From the NCBI GenBank assembly GCA_023389455.1, contig JAEWEJ010000192.1, positions 1-17,405 on the forward strand: DNA of 17,405 nucleotides, in the 5' to 3' direction. The stretch is from Actinomycetes bacterium (GTDB lineage Bacteria; Actinomycetota; Actinomycetes; Actinomycetales; Cellulomonadaceae). Both the position numbers and the translations under genes were made by a program. This document shows positions 1-7,440 of the stretch, in pieces. The notes beneath the pieces are model-generated. The model searched no databases. It saw only the letters and a program-made list of their open reading frames with translations, and was not told the origin of the DNA. How positions within the stretch are numbered: the first letter of the stretch is position 1; each line of letters opens with the position of its first letter.

Positions 1-583
1 CGGCGGGCCACGCGCGCAGCACGACGACGCCGACGACGAGCGCGGCACAGGCGGCCGCGAGCCACACGCCGAGCACCGCGGGCAGCGGCGCCGTGCGCGG
101 CAGGAGCAGCCCGAGGGCGACCACCACGAGCCAGGTGACGTCCGAGACGAGCGCCGCGACCGGCCGCCCCGACGCGACCGCCCCGAACCGCACGAGGTCC
201 TGCGTGCACGCGACCACCGTGGCGATCCCGACCACCACGGGCAGCAGCGGCGACCGCGCGCCCGACACGAGCCACGCGACGCCCGCCACCACGAGGGCGG
301 TCGGGAGGGCCGCGAGCAGCGCGCCACCCAGCAGTGCGCGGGTGAGGTCGTGGGCCGAGCGCGCGTCGGGCTGCAGCGAGAGCCGGTTGCCGTACCCCGA
401 GCGGACGACGCCCAGCGTGAAGGTGAGGACCGAGTAGGCCAGCGAGAACCGGCCGAAGTCCGGGACGTCGAGGACGCGCGCGACCATGACGACCGCGAGC
501 ACGTTGGAGACGCTGGACGCCGCCTGGTCGGCGAGCGAGACACCGCGCCGCCGCCAGCGGCCGCCGGTGGGCGCGGAGGTCAC
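1..583 (-). CDS. Wzx-type polysaccharide flippase, N-terminal part (runs off left edge)
   Basis: This is the first 194 codons of an integral membrane protein that continues beyond base 1. The start is a GTG at 583-581 that overlaps the TGA of the upstream Wzz/kinase gene by 4 bases (GTGA), which indicates translational coupling. After a basic N-terminus (RWRRRGVSLAD), the sequence ADQAASSVSNVLAVVMVARV is typical of the oligosaccharide flippase/MATE-like superfamily, followed by DFGRFSLAYSVLTFTLGVV. Further hydrophobic segments lie near residues 84-107, 113-128, 143-161 and 168-190, compatible with the first five or six of the 12-14 helices usual in this family. The family moves undecaprenyl-linked repeat units across the membrane. 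Its place after a Wzz-like gene in an EPS locus fits that role. The substrate cannot be read from this fragment. Confidence 0.82.
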   Translation of the reverse strand, partial: MTSAPTGGRWRRRGVSLADQAASSVSNVLAVVMVARVLDVPDFGRFSLAYSVLTFTLGVVRSGYGNRLSLQPDARSAHDLTRALLGGALLAALPTALVVAGVAWLVSGARSPLLPVVVGIATVVACTQDLVRFGAVASGRPVAALVSDVTWLVVVALGLLLPRTAPLPAVLGVWLAAACAALVVGVVVLRAWPA

Positions 584-2268
584 GCTCGTGCGTCGTCGTC
601 GTGACCGGACGCGGCTCCTTCGACGGCCTCGGGCACCGGGCTCTCGTCGCAGGACATGAGCGTTGCCGCCGCCTCTTCGGGGCCCCGGTCCGCGGGCTCG
701 TCGAGACCTGACGCCGCCGCGTCGTCCATCGGCGCTGCCTCGCCGGCGGCGCTCCCGACGGACGCAGGGTCCGCCGACTCATCGACGGGCGCTTCGGCTG
801 TGGGCTCCGGGAGGTGCTCCGACGTGCGCGCGACGCCGTGACCCTCCCCCGGGGGCCCGGTCAACGCGCGGGAGGACCGCGCCAACGGCGCCTCGGCGGC
901 GTGGGCGGCGGGTCCGCGGCGCCGGACCCCCCGCACCACCGGCCTCGCCGAGCCGCTCACGAGATCACCGCGACGTACGCGGTTGAGCGTCACACCGAGG
1001 ACGTTCGCACCCGCCTGGCGCAGCATCTGCACCGCGCTGCGCAACTGCGCCCGCGTGACGTGGCCGACGTCGGCGACGAGGAGGACGCTCGGCGCCGCAC
1101 GCGCGACCACCAGTCCGTCCGCCACCGTCAGCAGCGCCGGGGTGTCGATGACGACGACGTCGTAGCGACGCTCCAGCTCGCGCAAGAGCTCGCTCGTCGT
1201 CGAGGAAGCCAGCAGCTCCGTCGGGTTCGGCGGGCGCCGACCGGCCGGCAGCACGTCGAGCTCGTCGCGCCAGGTCCGCACGACGTCGTCGAGGTGCTCG
1301 GTGCCCGCGAGCACCTCGACGAGACCCGCCACCCCGTCCATCGCGAGCGTGTGGGTCAGCTGCGGTGAACGGACGTTGGCGTCCACCAGGCAGACGCGCG
1401 CGCCGCCGCGCGCCACCCCGAGGGCGAGGTCGATCGCGATCGCGGTCCGCCCCTCCCGTGGCACGGCCGACGTGACCGCCACGACGCCGTGCGAGTGCTG
1501 ACGTCCGACGTACTCGATGTTGGCCCGCAGCACCCGCATCGCCTCGGCCGTCGGGCTGAACGGGTCGGTGTCCGCCACGAGACCCACGCTGCGCCGACGA
1601 CGACGCGGCACGCGACCCAGCACCGGGAGCTGCACGAGGTCCTCGACGTCCTCCTCCCGGCGCACCTTGTTGTCCGCGAGCTGCCGCAGCGCCGCGTAGC
1701 CGATACCGGCGACGAGACCCGCGAGCAGGCCGAGCGCCAGGTTGACGCGCGGACGCGGCGAGACGGGCGCGGCGGGCACCGCTGCGCTCTCGACGATGGT
1801 CCCGGAGATGGTCGAGGCACCGGTCGCGTCACGCGGCGAGAGTCGGCCGGACGCGGCGACGAGCTCGCGCGCGACCGCGTCGGCGATCGCGGCTGCCTCG
1901 CGTGCGTCGGGTCCGGTCACGGCGATGCGCACCAGGGACGTGTCGGTCGCGACGCTCGCGGTGATCCGGCGGGCGAGCTCCCGCGCGTCGACGTCGAGGT
2001 CGAGGTCGTCGATCACGGCGTCCAGCACGTACGGGACACGGGCGAGCTCGACGAACGTCGCCACCTGCCGCTGGGAGTACGTGCCGCCCTGGACCAGCAC
2101 TCCGAGGTCGGCGCCACCGGAGACCGTGAAGTACACGCGAGCCGACGCGCGGAACGTCGGCGCTGTGGAGGCGGTGAGCGCGACCGCCGCCCCGATCCCG
2201 AGGAGCACGCACAGCGCGACCCCCCACCAGCGCTGCCGGAGGATCCGCCCCCACTCCCTCAGCTCCAC
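580..2268 (-). CDS. Wzz/BY-kinase-like chain-length protein with degenerate P-loop
   Basis: This is a 562-residue membrane protein of the polysaccharide co-polymerase/BY-kinase type. The chosen start is GTG 2268, with GGAGGG about 8 bases upstream, giving the typical Wzz opening VELREWGRILRQRWW. One membrane helix lies near residues 15-33. A periplasm-facing Wzz domain follows, then a proline-containing stretch (VPAAPVSPRPR, 164-174) and a second helix near 175-193. The cytoplasmic ATPase domain shows a P-loop at 266-275, a Walker A' motif (CLVDANVR, Asp296) and a Walker B motif (VVVIDTP, Asp375). Two things are odd. The P-loop reads PREGRT where bacterial tyrosine kinases have PGEGKS/T, so the ATP-binding Lys is Arg274. 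The roughly 130-residue acidic Ala/Pro/Glu tail has no tyrosine, whereas kinases of this family end in a tyrosine cluster. It probably modulates chain length; kinase activity is doubtful. It is first in an operon with the flippase. Confidence 0.88.
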   Translation of the reverse strand: MELREWGRILRQRWWGVALCVLLGIGAAVALTASTAPTFRASARVYFTVSGGADLGVLVQGGTYSQRQVATFVELARVPYVLDAVIDDLDLDVDARELARRITASVATDTSLVRIAVTGPDAREAAAIADAVARELVAASGRLSPRDATGASTISGTIVESAAVPAAPVSPRPRVNLALGLLAGLVAGIGYAALRQLADNKVRREEDVEDLVQLPVLGRVPRRRRRSVGLVADTDPFSPTAEAMRVLRANIEYVGRQHSHGVVAVTSAVPREGRTAIAIDLALGVARGGARVCLVDANVRSPQLTHTLAMDGVAGLVEVLAGTEHLDDVVRTWRDELDVLPAGRRPPNPTELLASSTTSELLRELERRYDVVVIDTPALLTVADGLVVARAAPSVLLVADVGHVTRAQLRSAVQMLRQAGANVLGVTLNRVRRGDLVSGSARPVVRGVRRRGPAAHAAEAPLARSSRALTGPPGEGHGVARTSEHLPEPTAEAPVDESADPASVGSAAGEAAPMDDAAASGLDEPADRGPEEAAATLMSCDESPVPEAVEGAASGHDDDARA

Positions 2269-2420
2269 CAGGTCAGCCCTCCGCGCACGCCTCTGCCCGC
2301 CTCGACCACGGGACGCGTCATGCTCCCACACCCCCTCCGTACGGGGGCCGTTCCGGCGGGCGAACTCCGCCCCCGGTAGCACCACGCGCCCGCTCGGTGC
2401 GTGAGAGTTTCGTGAGACCG

Positions 2421-2483
2421 CGATACCACCCGATCTCGTGACGACCAGCCGGGTGACCAGGCCGCACGCCTGTTTCACCCTGA
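2421..2483. promoter_or_regulatory. Paired TTTCACCCGA-like boxes between the Wzz and GH71 genes
   Basis: Two related sites lie in the divergent region 2269-2606. The first is CGATACCACCCGA at 2421-2433, which matches the 13-base site at 14011-14023 in 11 of 13 positions. The second is TGTTTCACCCTGA at 2471-2483. Similar pairs occur in the other two EPS intergenic regions. A regulator site is inferred; I do not know the regulator. A direct repeat GTGAGAG/GTGAGAC (2401-2407, 2412-2418, 11-base period) lies just beside the first box. Confidence 0.45.
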
Positions 2484-2513
2484 CGGGTCGGCGCGGGCCG
2501 GGAGGACGCCGCG

Positions 2514-2542
2514 TTGACTGGGCGTTCTGCGGCCCCCACACT
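2514..2542 (+). promoter_or_regulatory. Candidate promoter for the GH71 gene
   Basis: TTGACT at 2514-2519 is close to the -35 consensus. A weak -10 (CACACT, 2537-2542) follows after 17 bases. This would place the transcript start near 2549, about 58 bases ahead of the GH71 ATG. The TTTCACCC box at 2471-2483 would sit about 30 bases upstream of the -35. The match is modest and unproven. Confidence 0.3.
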
Positions 2543-2578
2543 CGGCGTCGAGATCGGATCGTGACCTTTCGAGGGGAA

Positions 2579-2594
2579 CTGCCGTATTCGGCAG
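2579..2594 (+). repeat. Inverted repeat just ahead of the GH71 ribosome binding site
   Basis: CTGCCG-TATT-CGGCAG is a perfect 6-base inverted repeat with a 4-base loop. It ends three bases before the AGGAG Shine-Dalgarno (2597-2601) of the GH71 gene. It could be an operator or a 5' leader hairpin that influences translation. Confidence 0.4.
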
Positions 2595-2606
2595 ACAGGA
2601 GATCGC

Positions 2607-4790
2607 ATGAGGGACCGCCGACGGACGCAGCAGAGACCGGCGCGACACCGGGGCACCCCCGGGCGGGGACGCACCGGGACGCGCCGCACCCTTGTGGGCG
2701 CGCTCTGCGTGATGGCGCTCGTCGTCTCGCTCGGTCGTACCACCGACGCCGCAGTCGCGGCCACGACGACCGTCTCCGTGACGGCCTCCGACATGACGTA
2801 CACGAACTCCCGGGAGCCGCGGAGCGCGCTCGGGTACAAGAACTTCGCCTTCGCCACCCGCTCGGAGAACGCCACCTACGTGCGGTTCGCGACCCCTGCG
2901 GCCCCCGCTCCCCGAGCCACCATCGAGTCGGCGACCCTCGTGCTCCAGGCGCGCACCTCCTCCTCGAAGGACCGCGCCCTGCTCGTACGGACCGTCGGGA
3001 CCTCATGGCGCGAGGCCACCCTCACGCACCAGAACCGACCGCAGGCGACGGGCCGGCCCGTCAACACCCCGGCCGCCGTGACCGCAGGCACCACGGTCCG
3101 CATCCCCGTCGACCCTGCTGCGGTGAAGCCGGGCGGAGCGACGGCGTTTGCACTCTCCTTCGACCGACCCGACCCCAGGGTGAGCTTCTGGAGCGACGCG
3201 CGCCGGACGGCGCGACTCGAGCTGAAGTACCGGCTGTCCGACACGTCGGCCACGGCCACGCCGACGGCGACGACCAGCCCGACCTCGACACCGCGCGCGA
3301 CGCCGTCGACCACGCCCAAGGCGACCCCCACACCGACGAGAACGCCCACTGCCACGCCCACGCCCACGCCTTCGGCGACGGCCGCGCCCACGAAGGCGCC
3401 GACGGCAGCACCGGCCCCGACGACGGCGCCGGTCACCAGCGCCGGGTCCGTCCTCCCGTACGCCCTGGCGACGGGCGGATCGAAGAAGGTGTGGGCGCAC
3501 TACTTCCCGCCCTACCCGGTCTCGCTCGACAACCGGCCCGCCGACCAGGACTACTACACGCGCAACTACCTCGACCCCGCCGGTGAGGGTGGCAAGTTCG
3601 CCGCGGTCGGCGGACTCCTGCGTGACCGCCCCCTGCCCCGCTCCCCGCTCTCGGGGGACTGGGCGCTGAACGACATGACGACCGAGGTCAAGCAGGCTCG
3701 GTCGGCGGGGATCGACGGCTTCACCGTCAACATCCTGGGCATCACTGGCGCCAACTGGGACCGCACGCTCGACCTCGTCGCGGCGGCCGAGCGGACCGGT
3801 GGGTTCACGATCGTCCCGAACATCGACACCAACGCCAGCGGCGTCGAGGCGGGCACGGCGAGCCTCGCGGCGGCGATCGCGCCGTTGCTGCGCAGCAGCG
3901 CGGCCGAGCGGCTGCCCGACGGGCGGGTCGTCCTGTCGTCCTTCAAGGCCGAGGGCAAGCCCGTGCAGTGGTGGTCCGAGCTCTTCAGGACGCTCGAGCA
4001 GAAGCACGGGGTCCGTGTCGCCTTCACGGCCGTGCTGCTCGACTCGTCGTCGGCCAACATGGAGGCGTTCGCGCCGATCAGCTGGGCCCTGAGCAACTGG
4101 GGGGTCCGCAACCCCGGCAAGGCCCAGGCCGCCGCCGACTACGCCGCCCGGGCGCACGCGCTGGGCGTGAGGTGGATGGCACCCGTGGCGGTCCAGGACG
4201 TCCGCCCGACCCAGGGCATCTACGACGAGGCCGCGAACACGGAGACCCTCGAGGCCACGTGGCGCAACGCCATCGACGACGGTGCGGACCTGGTGCAGCT
4301 CGTCACCTGGAACGACTACTCGGAGTCCACCTCGTTCGCCCCGTCCGCGGCCCACGGGTGGACGTTCCTCGACGTCTCCGGCTACTACCAGAGCGAGTTC
4401 AAGTCCGGGAAGGTCCCCGCGGTCACCCAGGACGCCCTGTACGTGACCCACCGCGTGCACCCCGTGGACAGCCGCGCGGCGCAGCAGAGCGACCTCGCGA
4501 CCGTGCGCAGCGACGCGAACGCCACCAAGCCGCGCGACACCGTGGAGGTGCTCTCGTTCCTGACGGCTCCGGCTGACGTGACCGTGACCGTGGGCGGACG
4601 CCAGCAGACGGTGCGCGTGGGGGCGGGCGTGTCCCGCACCACGGTGCCGCTGGCCGCGGGCTCGGTCTCCGCCGTGGCCCGCCGCAACGGCGCCACGGTC
4701 TCCCAGGTCAGCTCACCGTTCAGCGTGGTGTCACGGCCGGACGTGCAGGACCTGCAGTACTACGGCGTCGCCAGCCTGCGGAACCGCTGA
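2607..4790 (+). CDS. Secreted GH71-type alpha-1,3-glucanase with N-terminal CBM96/DNRLRE-like domain
   Basis: This is a 727-residue secreted protein. ATG 2607 follows AGGAG by 5 bases. The N-terminus is long and basic (about 27 residues). A hydrophobic stretch (28-43) and an Ala-rich site (DAAVAA, 47-52) then form a signal peptide. Residues about 54-208 are a beta-rich CBM96/DNRLRE-like domain containing SWREATLTHQNRP (133-145). A Pro/Thr linker spans about 211-278. The catalytic part, about 283-625, resembles GH71: KKVWAHYFPPY (293-303), ARSAGIDGFTVNI (364-376) and TWNDYSES (567-574), the last close to the ITWNDxGES motif of fungal mutanases. A small beta domain follows to about 710. GH71 enzymes cleave alpha-1,3-glucan. 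Being divergent from the Wzz operon, it may trim the cell's own EPS or attack foreign alpha-glucan. The GH71 assignment is by motif and the natural substrate is unknown. Confidence 0.82.
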   Translation: MRDRRRTQQRPARHRGTPGRGRTGTRRTLVGALCVMALVVSLGRTTDAAVAATTTVSVTASDMTYTNSREPRSALGYKNFAFATRSENATYVRFATPAAPAPRATIESATLVLQARTSSSKDRALLVRTVGTSWREATLTHQNRPQATGRPVNTPAAVTAGTTVRIPVDPAAVKPGGATAFALSFDRPDPRVSFWSDARRTARLELKYRLSDTSATATPTATTSPTSTPRATPSTTPKATPTPTRTPTATPTPTPSATAAPTKAPTAAPAPTTAPVTSAGSVLPYALATGGSKKVWAHYFPPYPVSLDNRPADQDYYTRNYLDPAGEGGKFAAVGGLLRDRPLPRSPLSGDWALNDMTTEVKQARSAGIDGFTVNILGITGANWDRTLDLVAAAERTGGFTIVPNIDTNASGVEAGTASLAAAIAPLLRSSAAERLPDGRVVLSSFKAEGKPVQWWSELFRTLEQKHGVRVAFTAVLLDSSSANMEAFAPISWALSNWGVRNPGKAQAAADYAARAHALGVRWMAPVAVQDVRPTQGIYDEAANTETLEATWRNAIDDGADLVQLVTWNDYSESTSFAPSAAHGWTFLDVSGYYQSEFKSGKVPAVTQDALYVTHRVHPVDSRAAQQSDLATVRSDANATKPRDTVEVLSFLTAPADVTVTVGGRQQTVRVGAGVSRTTVPLAAGSVSAVARRNGATVSQVSSPFSVVSRPDVQDLQYYGVASLRNR

Positions 4791-4792
4791 GC

Positions 4793-4834
4793 CGGTGGGG
4801 GGTGCGGGCGGATCACGGCCCGCACCCCCCACCG
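4793..4834. terminator. Bidirectional terminator hairpin between convergent genes
   Basis: A perfect 17-base stem (4793-4809 with 4818-4834; arms begin CGGTGGGGGG and end CCCCCCACCG) has an 8-base loop, GGATCACG. It starts three bases after the GH71 stop and ends four bases before the acetyltransferase stop, so it can serve both convergent genes. There is no T-run, as is usual in high-GC actinobacteria. Confidence 0.85.
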
Positions 4835-4837
4835 ACG

Positions 4838-5398
4838 TCAGTCGGGGAAGCGCGCCCGCAGCACCTGCGGCTCGGGTTGACCGACGACCATCCCGGCCGG
4901 CACGTCGGAGCGCACGACGGTCCCCGGCGTGACGACGGCCGAGGTGCCGATCTCGACACCGCCGAGCACGATGCACCGCGTCGTCACCCACGCTCCGGCG
5001 CGGACGACCACCGGGCGCGCGACCACCTTCATGTCGCGCCGGGCGTCGTGCGAGCCGGTCGTCACGAACGTCTCCTGGGACAGCACCACGTCGTGCTCGA
5101 GGAGGACGCGCTCACGGTTGGAGATCCAGACGCCCTCGCCGATCCAGCAGTCGTCACCGACCTCGAGGTTCCACGGGAACCGCACCCGCACCCGTGGCCG
5201 GATGACGACCCCTGTGCCGATGCGCGCACCGAACCGCCGCAGCACAGCGGCCCGCAGCGCGGAGGAGGGCTGCAGCGTGTTGCTCACGACCGCCCACTCC
5301 GCCAGGCGCCACAGCGCGACGTGCCAACCGGGGCGGCCCCATCCGGTCGGCGCGGGCGGGACCTTCGCCAGCGGGATCACACGGGGCTGACCGTCCAT
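4838..5398 (-). CDS. WcaF-like hexapeptide-repeat O-acetyltransferase
   Basis: This 186-residue protein starts at ATG 5398, with a very strong GGAGGAGGT six bases upstream, and overlaps the preceding glycosyltransferase gene by 22 bases. The sequence has the left-handed beta-helix pattern of hexapeptide acyltransferases: GARIGTGVVIRPRVRVRF (57-74), LEVGDDCWIGEGVWI (78-92) and, near the end, VVTPGTVVRSDVPAGMVVGQP (155-175, the family's closing element). The TGSHD motif (114-118) carries the likely catalytic His117. This arrangement is typical of colanic-acid WcaF-type enzymes, which transfer acetyl from acetyl-CoA to a sugar hydroxyl of a polysaccharide precursor. The N-terminal 50 residues form the usual helical lead-in. 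It is last in the operon with GT4 and the CDP-alcohol phosphotransferase, so it probably acetylates the same repeat unit. The acceptor sugar is unknown. Confidence 0.85.
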   Translation of the reverse strand: MDGQPRVIPLAKVPPAPTGWGRPGWHVALWRLAEWAVVSNTLQPSSALRAAVLRRFGARIGTGVVIRPRVRVRFPWNLEVGDDCWIGEGVWISNRERVLLEHDVVLSQETFVTTGSHDARRDMKVVARPVVVRAGAWVTTRCIVLGGVEIGTSAVVTPGTVVRSDVPAGMVVGQPEPQVLRARFPD

Positions 5399-6507
5399 GG
5401 CGCACCTCCTCCTGCGGTCGCGTACTCGTCGAGCAGCCGGTCGGCCAGGGCCGCGAGGCCGAACTCCTGCTCCGCCAGATCCCGCGCGGCAGCACGTCCG
5501 GCGGTCCCCTGACCGACGAGGTCCGCGACCGCGGTGGCGAGGGCGCCGGGCGTCGCCGCGGCGACACGGGCGCCGTCGCTCGACGCGACGATCGACGCGA
5601 GGCCGCATGACGGGTCGACCACGACGGGGGTGCCGACCGAGAGCGCCTCGAGCACCACCATGGGGAACGGCTCCGCCTCGCTCGGGAGCACCAGCACGTC
5701 CAGGCCCGCCAGCACGCGCGGCACGTCCTGCGGCGGAACGGCGCCCCGGTACTGCACGTCGACGTCCGGGTGGTCCGCGAGCCAGCGCCGCAGCGAGTCG
5801 AGGTCACCGCCGTCGGGGCCGACGACGACACCGCGGAAGCGCCCCGGGGCACGCCGCGTGAGCTCCAGCATCCCCTCGGCCCAGGCGAGCACGCGCTTGC
5901 GCGGGTGGAGCCGGGAGCAGAAGCCGACCACGTGGACGTCACCGTCCGACCCGCCCCCCGCAGCGGCAGGCGGCACGGCGTTGCGGACGGCGACGAGGCG
6001 GAGCCCGGGCGCGACGTCACCGAGCGCAGCACGCTCGGTGTCCGTGAGGGTCAGCGCGAGTGCCGCACCACGCAGGACGGGCCGCGTCAGCAGCGCGTCG
6101 TACACGGCGAGCACACGCGAGCGCGCCGGCTTGATCATGCCGTGCGTCTGCACGACGTAAGGGACGCGGAGCACGCGGCACAGGAGCGCCGCGGGCATGG
6201 TCGTGAGGTCACGTGCCAGGTGCACGTGGACGAGCTCCTGGCGGCGCGCGTGCCGCAGCACCCACAGCAGCACACCGGGGCTGACGAGCGTGCCGAACGA
6301 CGACCGCCACCACCGGGCCCGGCGCAGCACGTGCCGCACGCGGCCGTCCGCCGGACGCCAGCGCCCGTCCCATCCCGACACGAGCGTCACGTCGGCCCGG
6401 TCGGCGAGAGCCGCCGTCTGTGCGAGCGCGACGGTCGTGGGCCCGCCGTACGTCCCGTCCGCCGCGACCAGCGCGACCACGTGCGCCAGGCGCGCCGGCC
6501 GCGTCAC
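5377..6507 (-). CDS. GT4-family glycosyltransferase
   Basis: This 376-residue GT-B fold glycosyltransferase starts at GTG 6507, which overlaps the TGA of the preceding phosphotransferase gene by 4 bases. No strong Shine-Dalgarno is visible, so coupling is likely. The N-domain has the glycine-rich acceptor-side loop GTYGGPTTVALAQ (18-30) and PYVVQTHGM (116-124). The C-domain opens with VGFCSRLHPRKR (194-205), carrying the Arg199/Lys204 pair expected to bind the donor diphosphate. The EX7E motif is at Glu279 to Glu287 (EPFPMVVLE), followed by ALSVGTPVVV. These are retaining GT4 hallmarks. It probably adds one nucleotide-activated sugar to a lipid-linked EPS precursor at the inner face of the membrane. 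GT4 members use many donors, so specificity cannot be assigned. Confidence 0.9.
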   Translation of the reverse strand: MTRPARLAHVVALVAADGTYGGPTTVALAQTAALADRADVTLVSGWDGRWRPADGRVRHVLRRARWWRSSFGTLVSPGVLLWVLRHARRQELVHVHLARDLTTMPAALLCRVLRVPYVVQTHGMIKPARSRVLAVYDALLTRPVLRGAALALTLTDTERAALGDVAPGLRLVAVRNAVPPAAAGGGSDGDVHVVGFCSRLHPRKRVLAWAEGMLELTRRAPGRFRGVVVGPDGGDLDSLRRWLADHPDVDVQYRGAVPPQDVPRVLAGLDVLVLPSEAEPFPMVVLEALSVGTPVVVDPSCGLASIVASSDGARVAAATPGALATAVADLVGQGTAGRAAARDLAEQEFGLAALADRLLDEYATAGGGAPWTVSPV

Positions 6508-7232
6508 GCCGCCACCGCGTCGTCGAGGGCGCCCAGCTCACGGGACCAGCGCACGAGGAAGGCCGCCGCGACGAGCACGCGGACCGCCGCCAGCGCGGTG
6601 TACGCGACGACGAACCAGCCACCCGCGCCCAGCAGCAGGAACACGAGGCAGAACACGCCGTAGTCCGCGGGCAGGAGCGCCACGGCCCGCAGCGTGGAGG
6701 GTGCTCGACCGGGCCCGCCGGCACGGGTGCGCTTCAGCAGCTCGGTGAGCGTGCCGCCGACGAACGTGACGACGGCCGCGAGCTGGAACACGAGCGGCAC
6801 CAGCAGCCAGGTCGACCCGGGCGCCGTGTCGAACCGGTACCAGGAGACGAGCACGGCGGCGTGGACCGCGACCATCTTCCCGGCGTCCACGACGTGGTCC
6901 AGCCACTCCCCCTGGGGGCTGGAACGACCGGTCAGCCGCGCGACCTGACCGTCCGCGGAGTCCAACGCGAACCCGAGCGCGAGGAGGAACCACACGAGCA
7001 CACCCGTGGACAGGTCGGGCCGTCCGACGGCGAGGACGACGACACCCGCACCCGTGCTCAGGACGCTCAGACCGGTGACCCCGTTGGGGGAGACGCCCGC
7101 CCGCGCGAGGACCACGGCCAGTGCGCGCCCCGCCGGGCGGTTCACCCAGCGGGAGTAGAGCGAGACACCGGCCTTGCGCTTCTGCGCCGACGCCAGACTC
7201 TCCCAGTCCTGTCGCAGCTCCACCGCCCGCAC
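6504..7232 (-). CDS. CDP-alcohol phosphatidyltransferase family protein
   Basis: This is a membrane enzyme of about 242 residues with the complete family signature D-x2-D-G-x2-A-R-x8-G-x3-D-x3-D: it reads DSADGQVAR, then GEWLDHVVD, at residues 91-116 from the chosen start. All four Asp residues are present. Several hydrophobic helices surround it. Three in-frame GTG codons compete as starts (7241, 7232, 7223). I chose 7232 because GGAGG/GGAGGGG lies 8-10 bases upstream, while it touches the 7241 GTG with no spacing. The family transfers a phospho-alcohol from a CDP-alcohol to an acceptor alcohol and includes PgsA, phosphatidylinositol-phosphate synthase and inositol-phosphate enzymes. As the first gene of an operon with GT4 and an acetyltransferase, it is more likely to make an EPS-linked phospho-alcohol or a special glycolipid than bulk phospholipid. 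That is inference. Confidence 0.85.
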   Translation of the reverse strand: MRAVELRQDWESLASAQKRKAGVSLYSRWVNRPAGRALAVVLARAGVSPNGVTGLSVLSTGAGVVVLAVGRPDLSTGVLVWFLLALGFALDSADGQVARLTGRSSPQGEWLDHVVDAGKMVAVHAAVLVSWYRFDTAPGSTWLLVPLVFQLAAVVTFVGGTLTELLKRTRAGGPGRAPSTLRAVALLPADYGVFCLVFLLLGAGGWFVVAYTALAAVRVLVAAAFLVRWSRELGALDDAVAA

Positions 7233-7326
7233 GCGTCCCACCCCTCCGTCATGACCGGCACCCCGCAGGTGCCGCCGAGACCGTCAGCGTGACACAGGAC
7301 AGATCGGTCGTTAACGGACATCTTGC

Positions 7327-7358
7327 GATTCACCCGCGCCCCGCATCGTTTCACCCGA
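7327..7358. promoter_or_regulatory. Paired TTTCACCCGA-like boxes between the phosphotransferase and LamG genes
   Basis: CGATTCACCCG (7327-7337) and CGTTTCACCCGA (7347-7358) are direct repeats of the same box. Their TTCACCC cores start 21 bases apart (7329 and 7350), two helical turns, so a dimer or two protomers could bind one DNA face. They lie in the divergent region of about 200 bases and just upstream of a candidate promoter for the LamG gene. The second box ends 9 bases before the -35, as for an activator. Confidence 0.5.
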
Positions 7359-7367
7359 TCACGCAGT

Positions 7368-7395
7368 CCGACATGTCCGTCCTAGGCCGTAATGT
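7368..7395 (+). promoter_or_regulatory. Candidate promoter for the LamG gene
   Basis: CCGACA (7368-7373, 4 of 6 to TTGACA) and TAATGT (7390-7395, matching the key T1, A2 and T6) are separated by 16 bases. The transcript would start near 7402, about 39 bases before the ATG. The 8-base palindrome GACATGTC (7370-7377) overlaps the -35. Confidence 0.35.
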
Positions 7396-7440
7396 CCCAC
7401 CTGCCGGTCCCCGGCTGCCATCCGTCCCCGAGGTGACCCC

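Noticed and set aside
2269..3006. A much longer N-terminus for the Wzz/kinase gene, reading upstream to 3006
   Set aside because: The extension would overlap the GH71 gene on the other strand, is Arg/Pro/Ser-rich with no domain, and skips the GTG at 2268, which has a good ribosome binding site and a typical Wzz start.
3245..3435. Pro/Thr codon-rich repeat in the GH71 gene as a possible DNA regulatory repeat or CRISPR-like array
   Set aside because: The repeats are short, irregular and in frame, and encode an ordinary Pro/Thr linker between two domains.
3003..4460. A long open frame on the minus strand opposite the GH71 gene
   Set aside because: The translation is rich in Arg, Gly and Asp with no motif. 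It is the usual antisense shadow in high-GC DNA, and the plus frame has clear domains.
7141..7147. TTCACCC as a further regulatory box
   Set aside because: It lies inside the phosphotransferase coding sequence and lacks the flanking CGW...GA bases, so it is probably chance.
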